Shown here: piece after piece, positions 27,560 through 36,220 of the stretch
How the letters are laid out: each line of letters opens with the position of its first letter
Position numbering within the stretch: position 1 is the first letter of the stretch
Source: Flavobacterium azooxidireducens
GTDB taxonomy: Bacteria > Bacteroidota > Bacteroidia > Flavobacteriales > Flavobacteriaceae
NCBI RefSeq assembly: GCF_023195775.1
Contig: NZ_CP096205.1
Coordinates: 1,364,001-1,428,000, forward strand
Length of the DNA: 64,000 bases
Direction: 5' to 3'
Made by a program: the position numbers and the translations under genes
The notes under the pieces: generated by a model
Database searches by the model: none
The model's input: the letters and a program-made list of their open reading frames with translations, nothing else
Told to the model about the DNA's origin: nothing

Positions 27560-28298
27560 AGAGCAATTATTAGGTTCGCAAACAGCAAAAAACGGATTTT
27601 TAAATGAAGATAATATTGTAATCAAATTTAATAATTGGGAATTCGATGAAGAAGCTCAGAAATGGCTTTTAATCATGCAATATGAACTCAACCAAATTGA
27701 ATTTAAAGCACTTAAATTAAGTGGTTTTAAAACAGACGTTCAAGTTCAGGTAACAATTAAATTGAAAGAAGCTATTGATGCCCAAAATTTACAAGTAAAG
27801 CTTGTAAGTAATACAAGAGGGTTTAATCAAATTGATAAAAGGTGGGTTGATAAATATATTGAAATGTGGAATATTCCTCAAAACATAGCTTCAATTCTTA
27901 AACGTTATACAGGTGAAGTTGAACCTAGTGTTACAAATTCTAAAGACAAAAGAAGAATGTTCTTTCATGAATTTACTACAGAAGAACAGAGTAATGTCTT
28001 AAAATGGTTAAAAGAAAATAAATCGCTTATTGTTTCAGATATTTTAAAAGGCAGAGGACAATTTTCTGCTGAATGGATGCTTGTTGCCCAAAAACTTAAA
28101 CAAAATTCCAGATGGATTTTAAAACCTATGAATTTTTGTTTAAATCATTTTGGAAATGGTGAAGTTGAAGTCACAAAAAGAGGTAATTTTAAAATTGGAA
28201 GGATAACGATGCAGCGAAAAGGAGGAGATGGTGGAAGAAAAACAGCAAATATGCTTCAATTTAAAATTAATCCCGCAGAACTTTTTGATTGTGAATAA
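27552..28298 (+). CDS. Type II restriction endonuclease, HinP1I-like (GCGC)
   Basis: 248 residues, nearly the length of R.HinP1I (about 247). Shared stretches recalled from HinP1I include LGSQTAKNGFLNE, SNTRGFNQIDKRWV, NSKDKRRMFFHEF, ILKGRGQFSAEWMLVAQK and ITMQRKGGDGGRKTANMLQF. The active-site residues fall at D62, Q81 and K83 (TDVQVQ, QVKLVS), the same positions reported for HinP1I. It should cut unmethylated GCGC. Translation is coupled to the methyltransferase by an 8-nt overlap, so the methylase is made first. Confidence 0.93.
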   Translation: MHKEQLLGSQTAKNGFLNEDNIVIKFNNWEFDEEAQKWLLIMQYELNQIEFKALKLSGFKTDVQVQVTIKLKEAIDAQNLQVKLVSNTRGFNQIDKRWVDKYIEMWNIPQNIASILKRYTGEVEPSVTNSKDKRRMFFHEFTTEEQSNVLKWLKENKSLIVSDILKGRGQFSAEWMLVAQKLKQNSRWILKPMNFCLNHFGNGEVEVTKRGNFKIGRITMQRKGGDGGRKTANMLQFKINPAELFDCE

Positions 28299-28330
28299 AG
28301 CCTTTGAAACAAACAAATACTTTCTTAACC

Positions 28331-29296
28331 ATGAAAAAAGCCATAACCATTTTATTACTTTCACTCTTTTTCAACACAAATGCTCAATTAGATAAAAAAA
28401 TGATAACTCCACCTTATTTACAAAAAGGCGACACGGTTGCCATCGTAGCCACAGCCAGAAAACACTTGAATGACGATTTAAAATTAGCCCAAGAATTCCT
28501 TGAAAATTGGGGTTTAAAAACTGTAATTGGTTCGTCCATCGGGTTAGATAACCATCAACTGGCCGGAACGGATGAAGACCGAGCAAAAGATTTTCAAACC
28601 CAAATGGATAATCCAACTATTAAAGCAATCTGGTGTGTCCGTGGAGGGTATGGAACTGTCCGGATGGTCGATTTACTCGATTTTTCTAAGTTTAAACAAA
28701 ATCCAAAGTGGGTCATCGGATTTAGCGATGTAACGGTTTTGCATAGTCATTTGAATACGTTAGGTTTTCAATCCATTCACGGAATGATGCCTGTCAATAT
28801 TCCAAGAGCTACACCCGAAGCCAAAGAAAGCTTACGAAAAGCCTTATTTGGAGAAAAACTTTCATATACAATTCCGCATGATTCAATGAATAAATCAGGA
28901 AAGGCAAAAGGCGAGTTGGTGGGCGGAAACCTTTCTATTTTATACAGTTTATTTGGGTCAAATTCAGCGATTGATTGCTCAGATAAGATTCTCTTTCTGG
29001 AAGACTTAGACGAATATTTATATCACTTTGACCGAATGATGATGAACCTCAAACGCAACGGTTGCCTTGAAAGTTTAAAAGGAATCGTGGTAGGAAGCAT
29101 GACTAAAATGAACGATAACGAAATTCCTTGGGGAAAAAACGCATTAGAAATTATTCAAGATGTGACTAAAAAGTATAATATTCCGGTTGTTTATAATTTT
29201 CCTGCCGGACATATACCGGACAATCGTGCGTTGGTTTTTGGAAGGCAAGTAACGTTGGAAGTTAGTGAGAAAGGAACGATTTTGAAGTTTGAATAA
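28331..29296 (+). CDS. LD-carboxypeptidase (peptidase family S66)
   Basis: 321 residues from ATG 28331, chosen because a signal peptide starts there (MKKAITILLLSLFFNTNA). Catalytic serine in IGFSDVTVLHSH, glutamate in LFLEDLDEYLYHFDRM and histidine in FPAGHIPDNRALV; the N-terminal PPYLQKGDTVAIVATA is typical. It removes the terminal D-Ala from murein tetrapeptides during peptidoglycan recycling. Unusually for recycling enzymes, the signal peptide puts this one in the periplasm, a common arrangement in Bacteroidota. Confidence 0.93.
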   Translation: MKKAITILLLSLFFNTNAQLDKKMITPPYLQKGDTVAIVATARKHLNDDLKLAQEFLENWGLKTVIGSSIGLDNHQLAGTDEDRAKDFQTQMDNPTIKAIWCVRGGYGTVRMVDLLDFSKFKQNPKWVIGFSDVTVLHSHLNTLGFQSIHGMMPVNIPRATPEAKESLRKALFGEKLSYTIPHDSMNKSGKAKGELVGGNLSILYSLFGSNSAIDCSDKILFLEDLDEYLYHFDRMMMNLKRNGCLESLKGIVVGSMTKMNDNEIPWGKNALEIIQDVTKKYNIPVVYNFPAGHIPDNRALVFGRQVTLEVSEKGTILKFE

Positions 29297-29338
29297 AACT
29301 TTCAATTAAATATATTTAATGCTAAATTCACTTCCAAT

Positions 29339-29432
29339 TGTGTCATTTCGACCAACGGGAGAAATCACATAAACTTAGGCCGCTGTTATTTTATCTACTT
29401 TATGCGATTTCTCCTATCGTCGAAATGACACA
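29339..29432. repeat. Long palindromic repeat, family A copy 2
   Basis: Arms TGTGTCATTTCGACCAACGG and on (29339-29371), and CTTTATGCGATTTCTCCTAT and on (29399-29432). The structure is the same as at 6399-6491 but the loop sequence is unrelated. Located between the LD-carboxypeptidase and yraN. Confidence 0.85.
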
Positions 29433-29449
29433 GAAAATAAAGCATCATC

Positions 29450-29809
29450 ATGGCAAAACACAACGAACTCGGAAAAAAAGGAGAAGAAATAGCTGTTGAA
29501 TATCTCCAAAAAAATGGTTATGAAATTCTCGAAACCAATTGGGTTTATCAAAAAGCAGAAATCGATATTATTGCTCAAAAGGAAACAATTCTTGCGATTG
29601 TAGAAGTAAAAACAAGAACTTCAGGCGATTTTGGTTTACCACAAGATTTTGTGAAAGGAAAAAAAATTCAAAATTTAGTGAAAGCGGTTGACCAATATAT
29701 GAATGTAAACGATCTTGATTTAGAAGTGCGTTTTGATATTTTAGGAATTATTATCAACAACCAAGAAACAGCTATCGAACATCTTGAAGATGCTTTTTAT
29801 TATTTTTAA
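29450..29809 (+). CDS. yraN: YraN family (UPF0102) nuclease-like protein
   Basis: 119 residues, complete UPF0102: HNELGKKGEEIAVEYLQKNGY, ETNWVYQKAEIDIIAQKE, LAIVEVKTRTSGDFG and RFDILGI. The E...D...ExK pattern matches the PD-(D/E)XK nuclease fold. The biological role of YraN is unclear. Cytoplasmic, single gene. Confidence 0.95.
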   Translation: MAKHNELGKKGEEIAVEYLQKNGYEILETNWVYQKAEIDIIAQKETILAIVEVKTRTSGDFGLPQDFVKGKKIQNLVKAVDQYMNVNDLDLEVRFDILGIIINNQETAIEHLEDAFYYF

Positions 29810-29817
29810 TGTTATAT

Positions 29818-29848
29818 TTGTAACAAATTGTTTTTATTTATATATTTG
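29818..29848 (+). promoter_or_regulatory. Promoter of the ACT-domain gene
   Basis: TTG at 29818-29820, 20 bp, TATATTTG at 29841-29848: full match to the Bacteroidota promoter pattern, 23 nt before the ATG at 29872. Confidence 0.6.
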
Positions 29849-29871
29849 CCGTGTTTTTAAAACATTTTTAA

Positions 29872-30531
29872 ATGAAAACTATTTCTTCGGTTGTAGAACA
29901 TTACATCAAAACAAAACCATTTTTGTTGAGTGCTTTGTCTCAAGGTATCATCAATTTAACTTCATTATCCCGAAACATGATGCCCGAATTGGAGCAGGAA
30001 TTGGGGAAAGATGTCAAACAAGGAGCTGTTGTTATGGCTTTAAAAAGACTTTCAGAAGAATTGGATTTCAGAGTTAATCACAAAATCTTAAAAGTCTTAA
30101 AAAACATTGGCGAAATCACCGTTCGCTCTTCGTTAATCGATTATACGTTTGCTGTTTCGGAAACCATTTTAGACAAACAAGCCGCTTTAATTTCGGAAAT
30201 AAATAAAGAAACCGGAATTTTTTATACTTCTTCACGAGGTGTAAACGAAACTAACATTGTTGTAAGTGAAAGTGTTGGTCATTTGGTAGACAAGCATTTT
30301 TCAACTGAAAAGTTAATTCAAAAGCAAGAAAATTTAGCTTCAATAACCGTAAAACTTCCTAAAGAAAACGTTAGTATTCCCGGAATATATTACTTCATTT
30401 TTCAACGTTTGGCTTGGGAAGGAATTATTATTAACGAAGTAATTTCTACTTCAAACGAGTTTACCATTTTAGTGAGCGAAGAAGAAGTTGATGTGGCTTT
30501 TAAAGTGATTAAAGACTTGAAAAGTCTTTAG
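29872..30531 (+). CDS. ACT-domain protein, aspartokinase C-terminal-like, no kinase domain
   Basis: 219 residues. The C-terminal half (about 140-219: ITVKLPKENVSIPGIYYFIFQRLAWEG, TSNEFTILVSEEEVDVAF) is an ACT-like regulatory domain of the kind at the end of aspartate kinases. The N-terminal half is helical (VVEHYIKTKPFLLSALSQGIIN, GAVVMALKRLSEEL) and reads like a small winged-helix or dimerisation domain. Databases often label this family aspartate kinase, but no kinase motif is present, so that name should not be trusted. A small-molecule-sensing regulator is my inference. Confidence 0.8.
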   Translation: MKTISSVVEHYIKTKPFLLSALSQGIINLTSLSRNMMPELEQELGKDVKQGAVVMALKRLSEELDFRVNHKILKVLKNIGEITVRSSLIDYTFAVSETILDKQAALISEINKETGIFYTSSRGVNETNIVVSESVGHLVDKHFSTEKLIQKQENLASITVKLPKENVSIPGIYYFIFQRLAWEGIIINEVISTSNEFTILVSEEEVDVAFKVIKDLKSL

Positions 30532-30538
30532 ATAAATT

Positions 30539-30835
30539 TTATTTCTTTAATTTATTAACAGCATCTTCTTTAGTATGCCAGAACGCTAAGATGTATACCT
30601 CATCCGAATCAAAAATATAGTAAATTCCATAGGGAAAAGTTTTCAACCAAATTATTCTAATTGTTTGATAGCGAAATTGAAAACTTTCCGGATGTTTTGA
30701 AATTTTTAAAAAAGAATAACGAATCTCTTTTTCAAGTTTTTGAGCTAAAGATTTATTTATATGGGAATAATGTGAAATTGTATTTTCAATTTCAATAGAA
30801 GCGGTAGATTTAAGAATGAGTTTTTTATAACTCAT
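30539..30835 (-). CDS. RelE/ParE family toxin
   Basis: 98 residues with the ParE/RelE pattern: N-terminal ILKSTASIEIENTISHYSHI, central SFLKISKHPESFQFR, and the C-terminal beta-sheet FPYGIYYIFDSDEVYILAFWHTKED. It may poison gyrase or ribosomes; which one is not readable. Starts inside the 3' end of the partner gene (11-nt overlap), antitoxin first. Confidence 0.85.
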   Translation of the reverse strand: MSYKKLILKSTASIEIENTISHYSHINKSLAQKLEKEIRYSFLKISKHPESFQFRYQTIRIIWLKTFPYGIYYIFDSDEVYILAFWHTKEDAVNKLKK

Positions 30836-31058
30836 ATTTTGTTTTGATAGAATCTAAGAACTCGAAAGCATCAACTCCTGATTTGGGATTTTTTTGATGT
30901 TCTTCTAATCGATTATTCAACTCTTGCTTTTGAAGATCAGTTAATTCTCCTTGTTCAATTTCTTTCAATACAAATTGCTTCACTTTCTTTAAAATCGAAA
31001 CATCACTAATATTTTGAAGTAAATCAATTAAGATCGATTTTTCGGTTTGAACACTCAT
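30825..31058 (-). CDS. Antitoxin partner of the ParE-like toxin
   Basis: 77 residues from ATG 31058 (MSVQTEKSILIDLLQNI). The frame continues upstream only to a TTG. Helical, with an acidic tail ending FLDSIKTKYEL, as in small addiction-module antitoxins. It overlaps the toxin by 11 nt. Sequence recognition is weak; identity rests mostly on gene order. Confidence 0.75.
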   Translation of the reverse strand: MSVQTEKSILIDLLQNISDVSILKKVKQFVLKEIEQGELTDLQKQELNNRLEEHQKNPKSGVDAFEFLDSIKTKYEL

Positions 31059-31129
31059 ATCAATTCTTTTGAATATCAAAGATAATAAGAAAATTATAAA
31101 AACAACGAAAACGATTAAAGCAGAAAGAG

Positions 31130-34100
31130 TTAACGTCCCATCAACTCCATAAATTCCAACGCCTTCCTAATCGATTTTACATTCTCAAAAGTCAACAACA
31201 AACGCAAGCCGCTTTTGGTTTCTTTCTCTTTCATTTTGCAAAGGTTTCCGTGCAATTGAACAAACTGCAACACCTTTCTAAATCGAGAAGATTGATAATA
31301 ATCACTTTGTTGATCGCCCACAAAATAACCAATCATTTTACCTTGTTTCATAATGAGTTTTTCGATGCCTAATCGCGTGGCAATCCATTTAATTCGGATG
31401 CTGTTCAGCAACGCTTCTGCTTCTTTTGGCAATGAGCCAAAACGGTCAATTAGTTTTTGTTCGTAGGCTAATAAACCTTCTTCGTCTTTTACACTTCCAA
31501 GTTCGTTGTATAAATTTAATCGCTCGTTGACACTGTTGATGTAGTCATCCGGAAACAATAATTCAAAATCAGTATCAATTTGAAGATCTTTCACAAATTC
31601 TTTGGTTTCAATATCATTTTCTTCCTGATATAATTCTTTGAATTCGTTTTCTTTTAATTCTTCGATGGCTTCGTTCATAATTTTTTGATACGTGTCAAAA
31701 CCGATTTCATTGATAAAACCGCTTTGTTCGCCACCCAATAAATCACCGGCTCCACGAATTTCTAAATCTTTCATCGCAATGTTGAAACCACTTCCCAATT
31801 CGCTAAATTGTGTCAATGCATTGATTCGTTTTCTTGCATCTTCCGTCATCACTGATTGGGGCGGTGTGATAAAATAACAAAACGCTTTTTTATTGCTTCG
31901 ACCCACACGACCACGCATTTGATGCAAATCGGATAGACCAAAATTATTGGCATTGTTGATAAAAATCGTATTGGCGTTTGGTACATCTAAACCGCTTTCA
32001 ATAATGGTGGTGGCAACCAACACATCAAAATCACCGTTCATAAAACCAAGCATTAATTCTTCTAACTTTTTTCCATCCAATTGTCCGTGACCAATGCCAA
32101 CACGAGCATCGGGAACAAGCCGTTGAATCATTCCGGCTACTTCTTTAATATTTTCGATACGATTATTGATGAAAAAAACTTGACCATTTCGCTGAATTTC
32201 ATACGAAATAGCATCTCGAATCAGTTCTTCATTAAACCCAACCACATGACTTTCGATTGGATATCGATTCGGTGGTGGAGTTGTAATGACCGATAAATCC
32301 CTTGCTGCCATTAACGAAAATTGCAACGTTCTCGGAATCGGAGTTGCGGTCAACGTCAATGTATCAACCGTAGCAGAAATCGTTTTGAGTTTATCTTTTA
32401 CATTCACTCCAAATTTCTGTTCTTCATCAATAATCAATAATCCTAATTCTTTAAACTTCACATCTTTACTCACCAATTGATGCGTTCCGATGATGATATC
32501 TACTTTTCCTTCTGCTAAACCTTTTAGTGTTTCGCTTTTTTGTTTCGCGGTTCTAAATCGATTTAAATAATTCACCGTAACCGGCATATCTTTCAAACGT
32601 TCGGTAAATGTTCGATAATGTTGATAAGCCAAAATCGTAGTTGGAACCAAAATAGCGACTTGTTTTCCGTTGTCAACAGCTTTAAATGCAGCACGAATGG
32701 CGACTTCTGTTTTTCCAAAACCAACATCGCCACAAACTAGTCGATCCATCGGACGATCACGTTCCATATCGTTTTTTACATCTTGCGTAGCTGTAATTTG
32801 GTCGGGCGTATCTTCATAAATAAACGAACTTTCCAATTCTTTTTGCAAATAACTATCCGGTGCACAGGCAAAACCTTTTTCCAAACGTCTTTTGGCATAC
32901 AATTGAATCAAGTTGAACGCAATATGTTTGACGCGAGCTTTGGTTTTTTGTTTTAAAACTTTCCACGCATTCGAACCTAATTTGTAAATTTTTGGAGGTG
33001 TTCCGTCTTTTCCGTTGTATTTTGAAATTTTGTGTAGCGAATGAATGCTCACATACACAATATCATTGTCTGCGTACACCAATTTAATGGCTTCTTGCAT
33101 TTTGCCTTCCACCTGAATTTTTTGTAAACCCCCAAATTTTCCGATTCCGTGGTCAATGTGCGTCACATAATCACCCACAGAAAGTTGGGTTAATTCCTTT
33201 AACGTAATGGTCTGCTTTTTGGAATACCCGTTTTTGATGCTGAATTTATGATAACGTTCAAAAATCTGATGATCGGTGTAGCAAGCTAATTGATTTTCTT
33301 CGTCAATAAAACCTTGAAAAAGCGGAAAAACAATGGTTTTGTATTGTTTTCGGATGTTTTCGTGATTTTCTTCATCAATACTTTCAAAAATATCGTGAAA
33401 GCGATTAGCTTGATTTTCATTGGAACAAAACAAGTAATTTTTGATTCCGTTAAAGTGATTTTCATTCAAATCATTCAACAATAAATCAAATTGTTTGTTG
33501 AAAGATGGTTGTGGTTTGGTAAGAAATTCAATCGTTTTTTCGGATTTAAAAATCGATTTCAATCCAACTTCAACAATAGAAAAATCAAGTGCTTTTTTTA
33601 CAAAAGAAGATTGATTGATGAAAAGTTCATCTGGTGAAGCGTGTTTAATGTCACCGGAAAGTTTTCCGAAGGCTTCTGTTGCTTTATCGAATAATTTATC
33701 AAATTGACTCAAAACCATTTCTGTTTCCTGAACAAAAAGAACGGTTTTTGGATTGATATAATTGAGGAAACTTTCTCTATTTTCCTGTAAAAATTTATTT
33801 TCTACGTTAGGAATGATGGATATTTTCTTCTGTTTTTCAAGGGAAAGTTGCGTTTCTACATCAAATGTTCGGATGCTATCGACTTCATTGCCAAAAAATT
33901 CAATTCGGTACGGATTGTCATTTGAAAATGAAAAGACATCGATGATTCCACCACGAACCGAAAACTCGCCCGGTTCTGATACAAAATCAACGCGTTTAAA
34001 ATTATATTCAAACAATACTTCGTTGATAAAATCAATCGAAATTTGATCGGCAACAGCGACTTTCAACGTGTTTTTATCTAATTCTTTTCGAGTAACCACT

Positions 34101-34492
34101 TTTTCAAAAAGAGCTTCCGGATAAGTAACAATAATCGATGGTTTTTTGCGGGAATTGATGCGGTTTAACACTTCAGCCCGAAGCAAAATATTAGCATTAT
34201 CTGTTTCTTCAATTTGATAAGGTCGTCGATACGAACTCGGATAAAAAAGCACATCTTGATCGTTGATGAGGTTTTCCAAATCATTCAAATAATAAACGGC
34301 TTCTTCTTTATCATTAAAAAGTAATAAAAAAGGTAATTCTGTTTTTTGAAATAAAGTTTGAATAACAAACGACAACGACGAACCAATTAATCCTTTGATT
34401 TGAATTTTATTTTCTGGAACGGTAATGTTTTCAGCTAATTGAATAATTTTAGCAGAAGAATTATAAGCAGAAGAAATAGTTGAAACGTTCAA
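31130..34492 (-). CDS. mfd: Transcription-repair coupling factor Mfd
   Basis: 1120 residues. Removes RNA polymerase stalled at DNA lesions and recruits UvrA. Order: UvrB-like N-terminal domains, CarD-like RNAP-interaction domain (LSVGDYVTHIDHGIGKFGGL, residue about 440), then superfamily 2 helicase with Walker A (GDVGFGKTEVAIRAA), DEEQ box (LLIIDEEQKFGV), TATPIPRTLQF and QMRGRVGRSNK, and a C-terminal TRCF domain. It begins with TTG at 34492-34490, directly after and in frame with the TAA of the upstream lipoprotein gene. No ATG occurs in the first about 100 codons, so the TTG start is favoured. Confidence 0.96.
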   Translation of the reverse strand: MNVSTISSAYNSSAKIIQLAENITVPENKIQIKGLIGSSLSFVIQTLFQKTELPFLLLFNDKEEAVYYLNDLENLINDQDVLFYPSSYRRPYQIEETDNANILLRAEVLNRINSRKKPSIIVTYPEALFEKVVTRKELDKNTLKVAVADQISIDFINEVLFEYNFKRVDFVSEPGEFSVRGGIIDVFSFSNDNPYRIEFFGNEVDSIRTFDVETQLSLEKQKKISIIPNVENKFLQENRESFLNYINPKTVLFVQETEMVLSQFDKLFDKATEAFGKLSGDIKHASPDELFINQSSFVKKALDFSIVEVGLKSIFKSEKTIEFLTKPQPSFNKQFDLLLNDLNENHFNGIKNYLFCSNENQANRFHDIFESIDEENHENIRKQYKTIVFPLFQGFIDEENQLACYTDHQIFERYHKFSIKNGYSKKQTITLKELTQLSVGDYVTHIDHGIGKFGGLQKIQVEGKMQEAIKLVYADNDIVYVSIHSLHKISKYNGKDGTPPKIYKLGSNAWKVLKQKTKARVKHIAFNLIQLYAKRRLEKGFACAPDSYLQKELESSFIYEDTPDQITATQDVKNDMERDRPMDRLVCGDVGFGKTEVAIRAAFKAVDNGKQVAILVPTTILAYQHYRTFTERLKDMPVTVNYLNRFRTAKQKSETLKGLAEGKVDIIIGTHQLVSKDVKFKELGLLIIDEEQKFGVNVKDKLKTISATVDTLTLTATPIPRTLQFSLMAARDLSVITTPPPNRYPIESHVVGFNEELIRDAISYEIQRNGQVFFINNRIENIKEVAGMIQRLVPDARVGIGHGQLDGKKLEELMLGFMNGDFDVLVATTIIESGLDVPNANTIFINNANNFGLSDLHQMRGRVGRSNKKAFCYFITPPQSVMTEDARKRINALTQFSELGSGFNIAMKDLEIRGAGDLLGGEQSGFINEIGFDTYQKIMNEAIEELKENEFKELYQEENDIETKEFVKDLQIDTDFELLFPDDYINSVNERLNLYNELGSVKDEEGLLAYEQKLIDRFGSLPKEAEALLNSIRIKWIATRLGIEKLIMKQGKMIGYFVGDQQSDYYQSSRFRKVLQFVQLHGNLCKMKEKETKSGLRLLLTFENVKSIRKALEFMELMGR

Positions 34493-35080
34493 TTAGTCTA
34501 GATTTTTTGGTGTTTCACGAACAGCTCTGGAAGTATCTAACATTCTGATCATATCAGCTTCTCCTTGTTCCATTGGAATTTGTCGTTTTCTAATTAATTC
34601 ATTCATTTGCAATTCGATAGAGGCTAATTGCAAGTTAATATCTGATATTAAATCAATTACTTTTTTTTCCGGAATGGCATCCAAATGAATGTATAATTCT
34701 AACGATCGAAAATGGTTTAACAAAACAGTAAAACGACTTTTGAATTCCGGATTCGATAAAGACTGGGGAATTGTATTTAAAAGAGCATCTGCTTTTTGCG
34801 TTAGGTTTTTAGATTTTTTTTGAAAAGCTCCAATTGAACTTGTTGGTTTTTGTTCTAATTCGGTAAGAAACAAACGCCATTCTGCCCAATCTTTCACTAA
34901 ATTTTGAGAGGATGATTCCAAATTCATGGTTCTAAAACTCCATGCTTTGTCTATTTTTTTAAAGATTTCCTCCTTCTTGGCGACTTCTTTTTGTTGTTCG
35001 ATTAAACGTTTCTCATTATCCTCTTCGCAAGAAAAAAGAAATAAGGCAGTAATACAGATAAAAAGGAAACGAATTTTCAT
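34493..35080 (-). CDS. Lipoprotein of unknown function upstream of mfd
   Basis: 195 residues from ATG 35080. Lipoprotein signal MKIRFLFICITALFLFSCEED (Cys 18), then a mostly helical acidic/basic domain (LIEQQKEVAKKEEIFKKIDKAW; IELQMNELIRKRQIPMEQGE). No family recognised. Its TAA is immediately followed by the TTG start of mfd in the same frame. An envelope lipoprotein translationally coupled to a DNA-repair helicase is probably positional rather than functional. Confidence 0.8.
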   Translation of the reverse strand: MKIRFLFICITALFLFSCEEDNEKRLIEQQKEVAKKEEIFKKIDKAWSFRTMNLESSSQNLVKDWAEWRLFLTELEQKPTSSIGAFQKKSKNLTQKADALLNTIPQSLSNPEFKSRFTVLLNHFRSLELYIHLDAIPEKKVIDLISDINLQLASIELQMNELIRKRQIPMEQGEADMIRMLDTSRAVRETPKNLD

Positions 35081-35194
35081 CAAATTTAATTTAGATTTTC
35101 AAAAATACAAAGGTAAATCGAAACTTGGTTATTCTCGTTAAAGCTTTCTAAAATAAAAGCCTATTCTTAACAGTTTTTTGCTTTCCGAAAACCT

Positions 35195-35202
35195 TATATT
35201 TG
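35195..35202 (+). promoter_or_regulatory. Candidate -7 box for the threonine dehydrogenase
   Basis: TATATTTG, 19 nt before the ATG at 35222. The nearest TTG (35178-35180) is 14 bp upstream, slightly too close to be a standard -33 element. Confidence 0.45.
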
Positions 35203-35221
35203 CATCATAAATACACAACTA

Positions 35222-36163
35222 ATGAGCACAAAAATTCTAATCATAGGAGCGTGCGGTCAAATTGGAACCGAATTAACGCAACAATTACGAAAACTTTACG
35301 GAACTGATAATGTGATTGCTTCCGACATCAGAAAGTTAAATAATGATGTAGTGAATGATGGAATTTTTGAGGTTTTGAATGCATTAGATTTTAATCAAAT
35401 TGAGCATATTATTGAAAAATATCATGTAGAAGAAGTTTATTTGATGGCGGCTTTATTATCGGCTACAGCCGAAAAAAATCCAGCTTTTGCATGGGATTTG
35501 AACATGAATTCACTTTTTCACGTATTGAATTTAGCGAAAGCCGGAAAAATTAAAAAGATATTTTGGCCTTCCAGTATTGCTGTTTTTGGACCTACAACAC
35601 CAAGAGAAAATACGCCGCAGTTTACGATTATGGAACCAACGACGGTTTACGGAATTTCGAAACAATCGGGAGAAAGATGGTGTGAATATTACCACAACAT
35701 TTTTGGCGTAGATGTTCGAAGTGTTCGTTATCCGGGATTAATTAGCTGGTCAACACCACCGGGCGGAGGAACGACCGATTATGCTGTAGATATTTATCAT
35801 AAAGCATTAAGCGATGGAAAATTTGAATGCTTTTTATCGGAAGAAACGCGTTTGCCGATGATGTATATGGATGATGCAATACGTGCAACGATAGAAATTA
35901 TGCAAGCTCCGTCAGAAAAAATAAAAATTCGTTCGTCTTATAATTTGTCAGGAGTAAGTTTTACACCGAAAGAAATTGCGGAAGAAATTAAAAAACATAT
36001 TCCTGATTTTACAATTTCATATCAACCCGATTTCCGTCAGAAGATTGCAGACAGTTGGCCGGGTTCAATTGATGATTCTTCCGCACGAACTGATTGGGGC
36101 TGGAAACACAATTTTGATATGGATTTGATGACTGTTGAAATGTTGGAAAACCTTCAAAAATAA
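35222..36163 (+). CDS. L-threonine 3-dehydrogenase, SDR type
   Basis: 313 residues, extended SDR. NAD motif IIGACGQIGTELTQQL, ASDIRK (Asp for NAD specificity), catalytic region PSSIAVFGPTTPREN and YGISKQSGE (Tyr-x-x-x-Lys). The signature PGLISWSTPPGGGTTDYAVD belongs to the UDP-galactose-epimerase-like threonine dehydrogenases. It oxidises L-threonine to 2-amino-3-ketobutyrate, leading to glycine. Cytoplasmic, single gene. Confidence 0.92.
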   Translation: MSTKILIIGACGQIGTELTQQLRKLYGTDNVIASDIRKLNNDVVNDGIFEVLNALDFNQIEHIIEKYHVEEVYLMAALLSATAEKNPAFAWDLNMNSLFHVLNLAKAGKIKKIFWPSSIAVFGPTTPRENTPQFTIMEPTTVYGISKQSGERWCEYYHNIFGVDVRSVRYPGLISWSTPPGGGTTDYAVDIYHKALSDGKFECFLSEETRLPMMYMDDAIRATIEIMQAPSEKIKIRSSYNLSGVSFTPKEIAEEIKKHIPDFTISYQPDFRQKIADSWPGSIDDSSARTDWGWKHNFDMDLMTVEMLENLQK

Positions 36164-36164
36164 A

Positions 36165-36196
36165 GAATCACCACCCTAAAAAAAGAATGGTGATTC
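36165..36196 (+). terminator. Hairpin after the threonine dehydrogenase gene
   Basis: GAATCACCA (36165-36173) pairs with TGGTGATTC (36188-36196) two bases after the stop codon. No T tract follows on either strand, so termination is possible but not classic. Confidence 0.5.
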
Positions 36197-36220
36197 CGCA
36201 CAGTTAAAGTAGGAGATATA

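Noticed and set aside
29872..30531. Aspartate kinase
   Set aside because: No kinase motifs; only the ACT-like C-terminal part resembles that enzyme.
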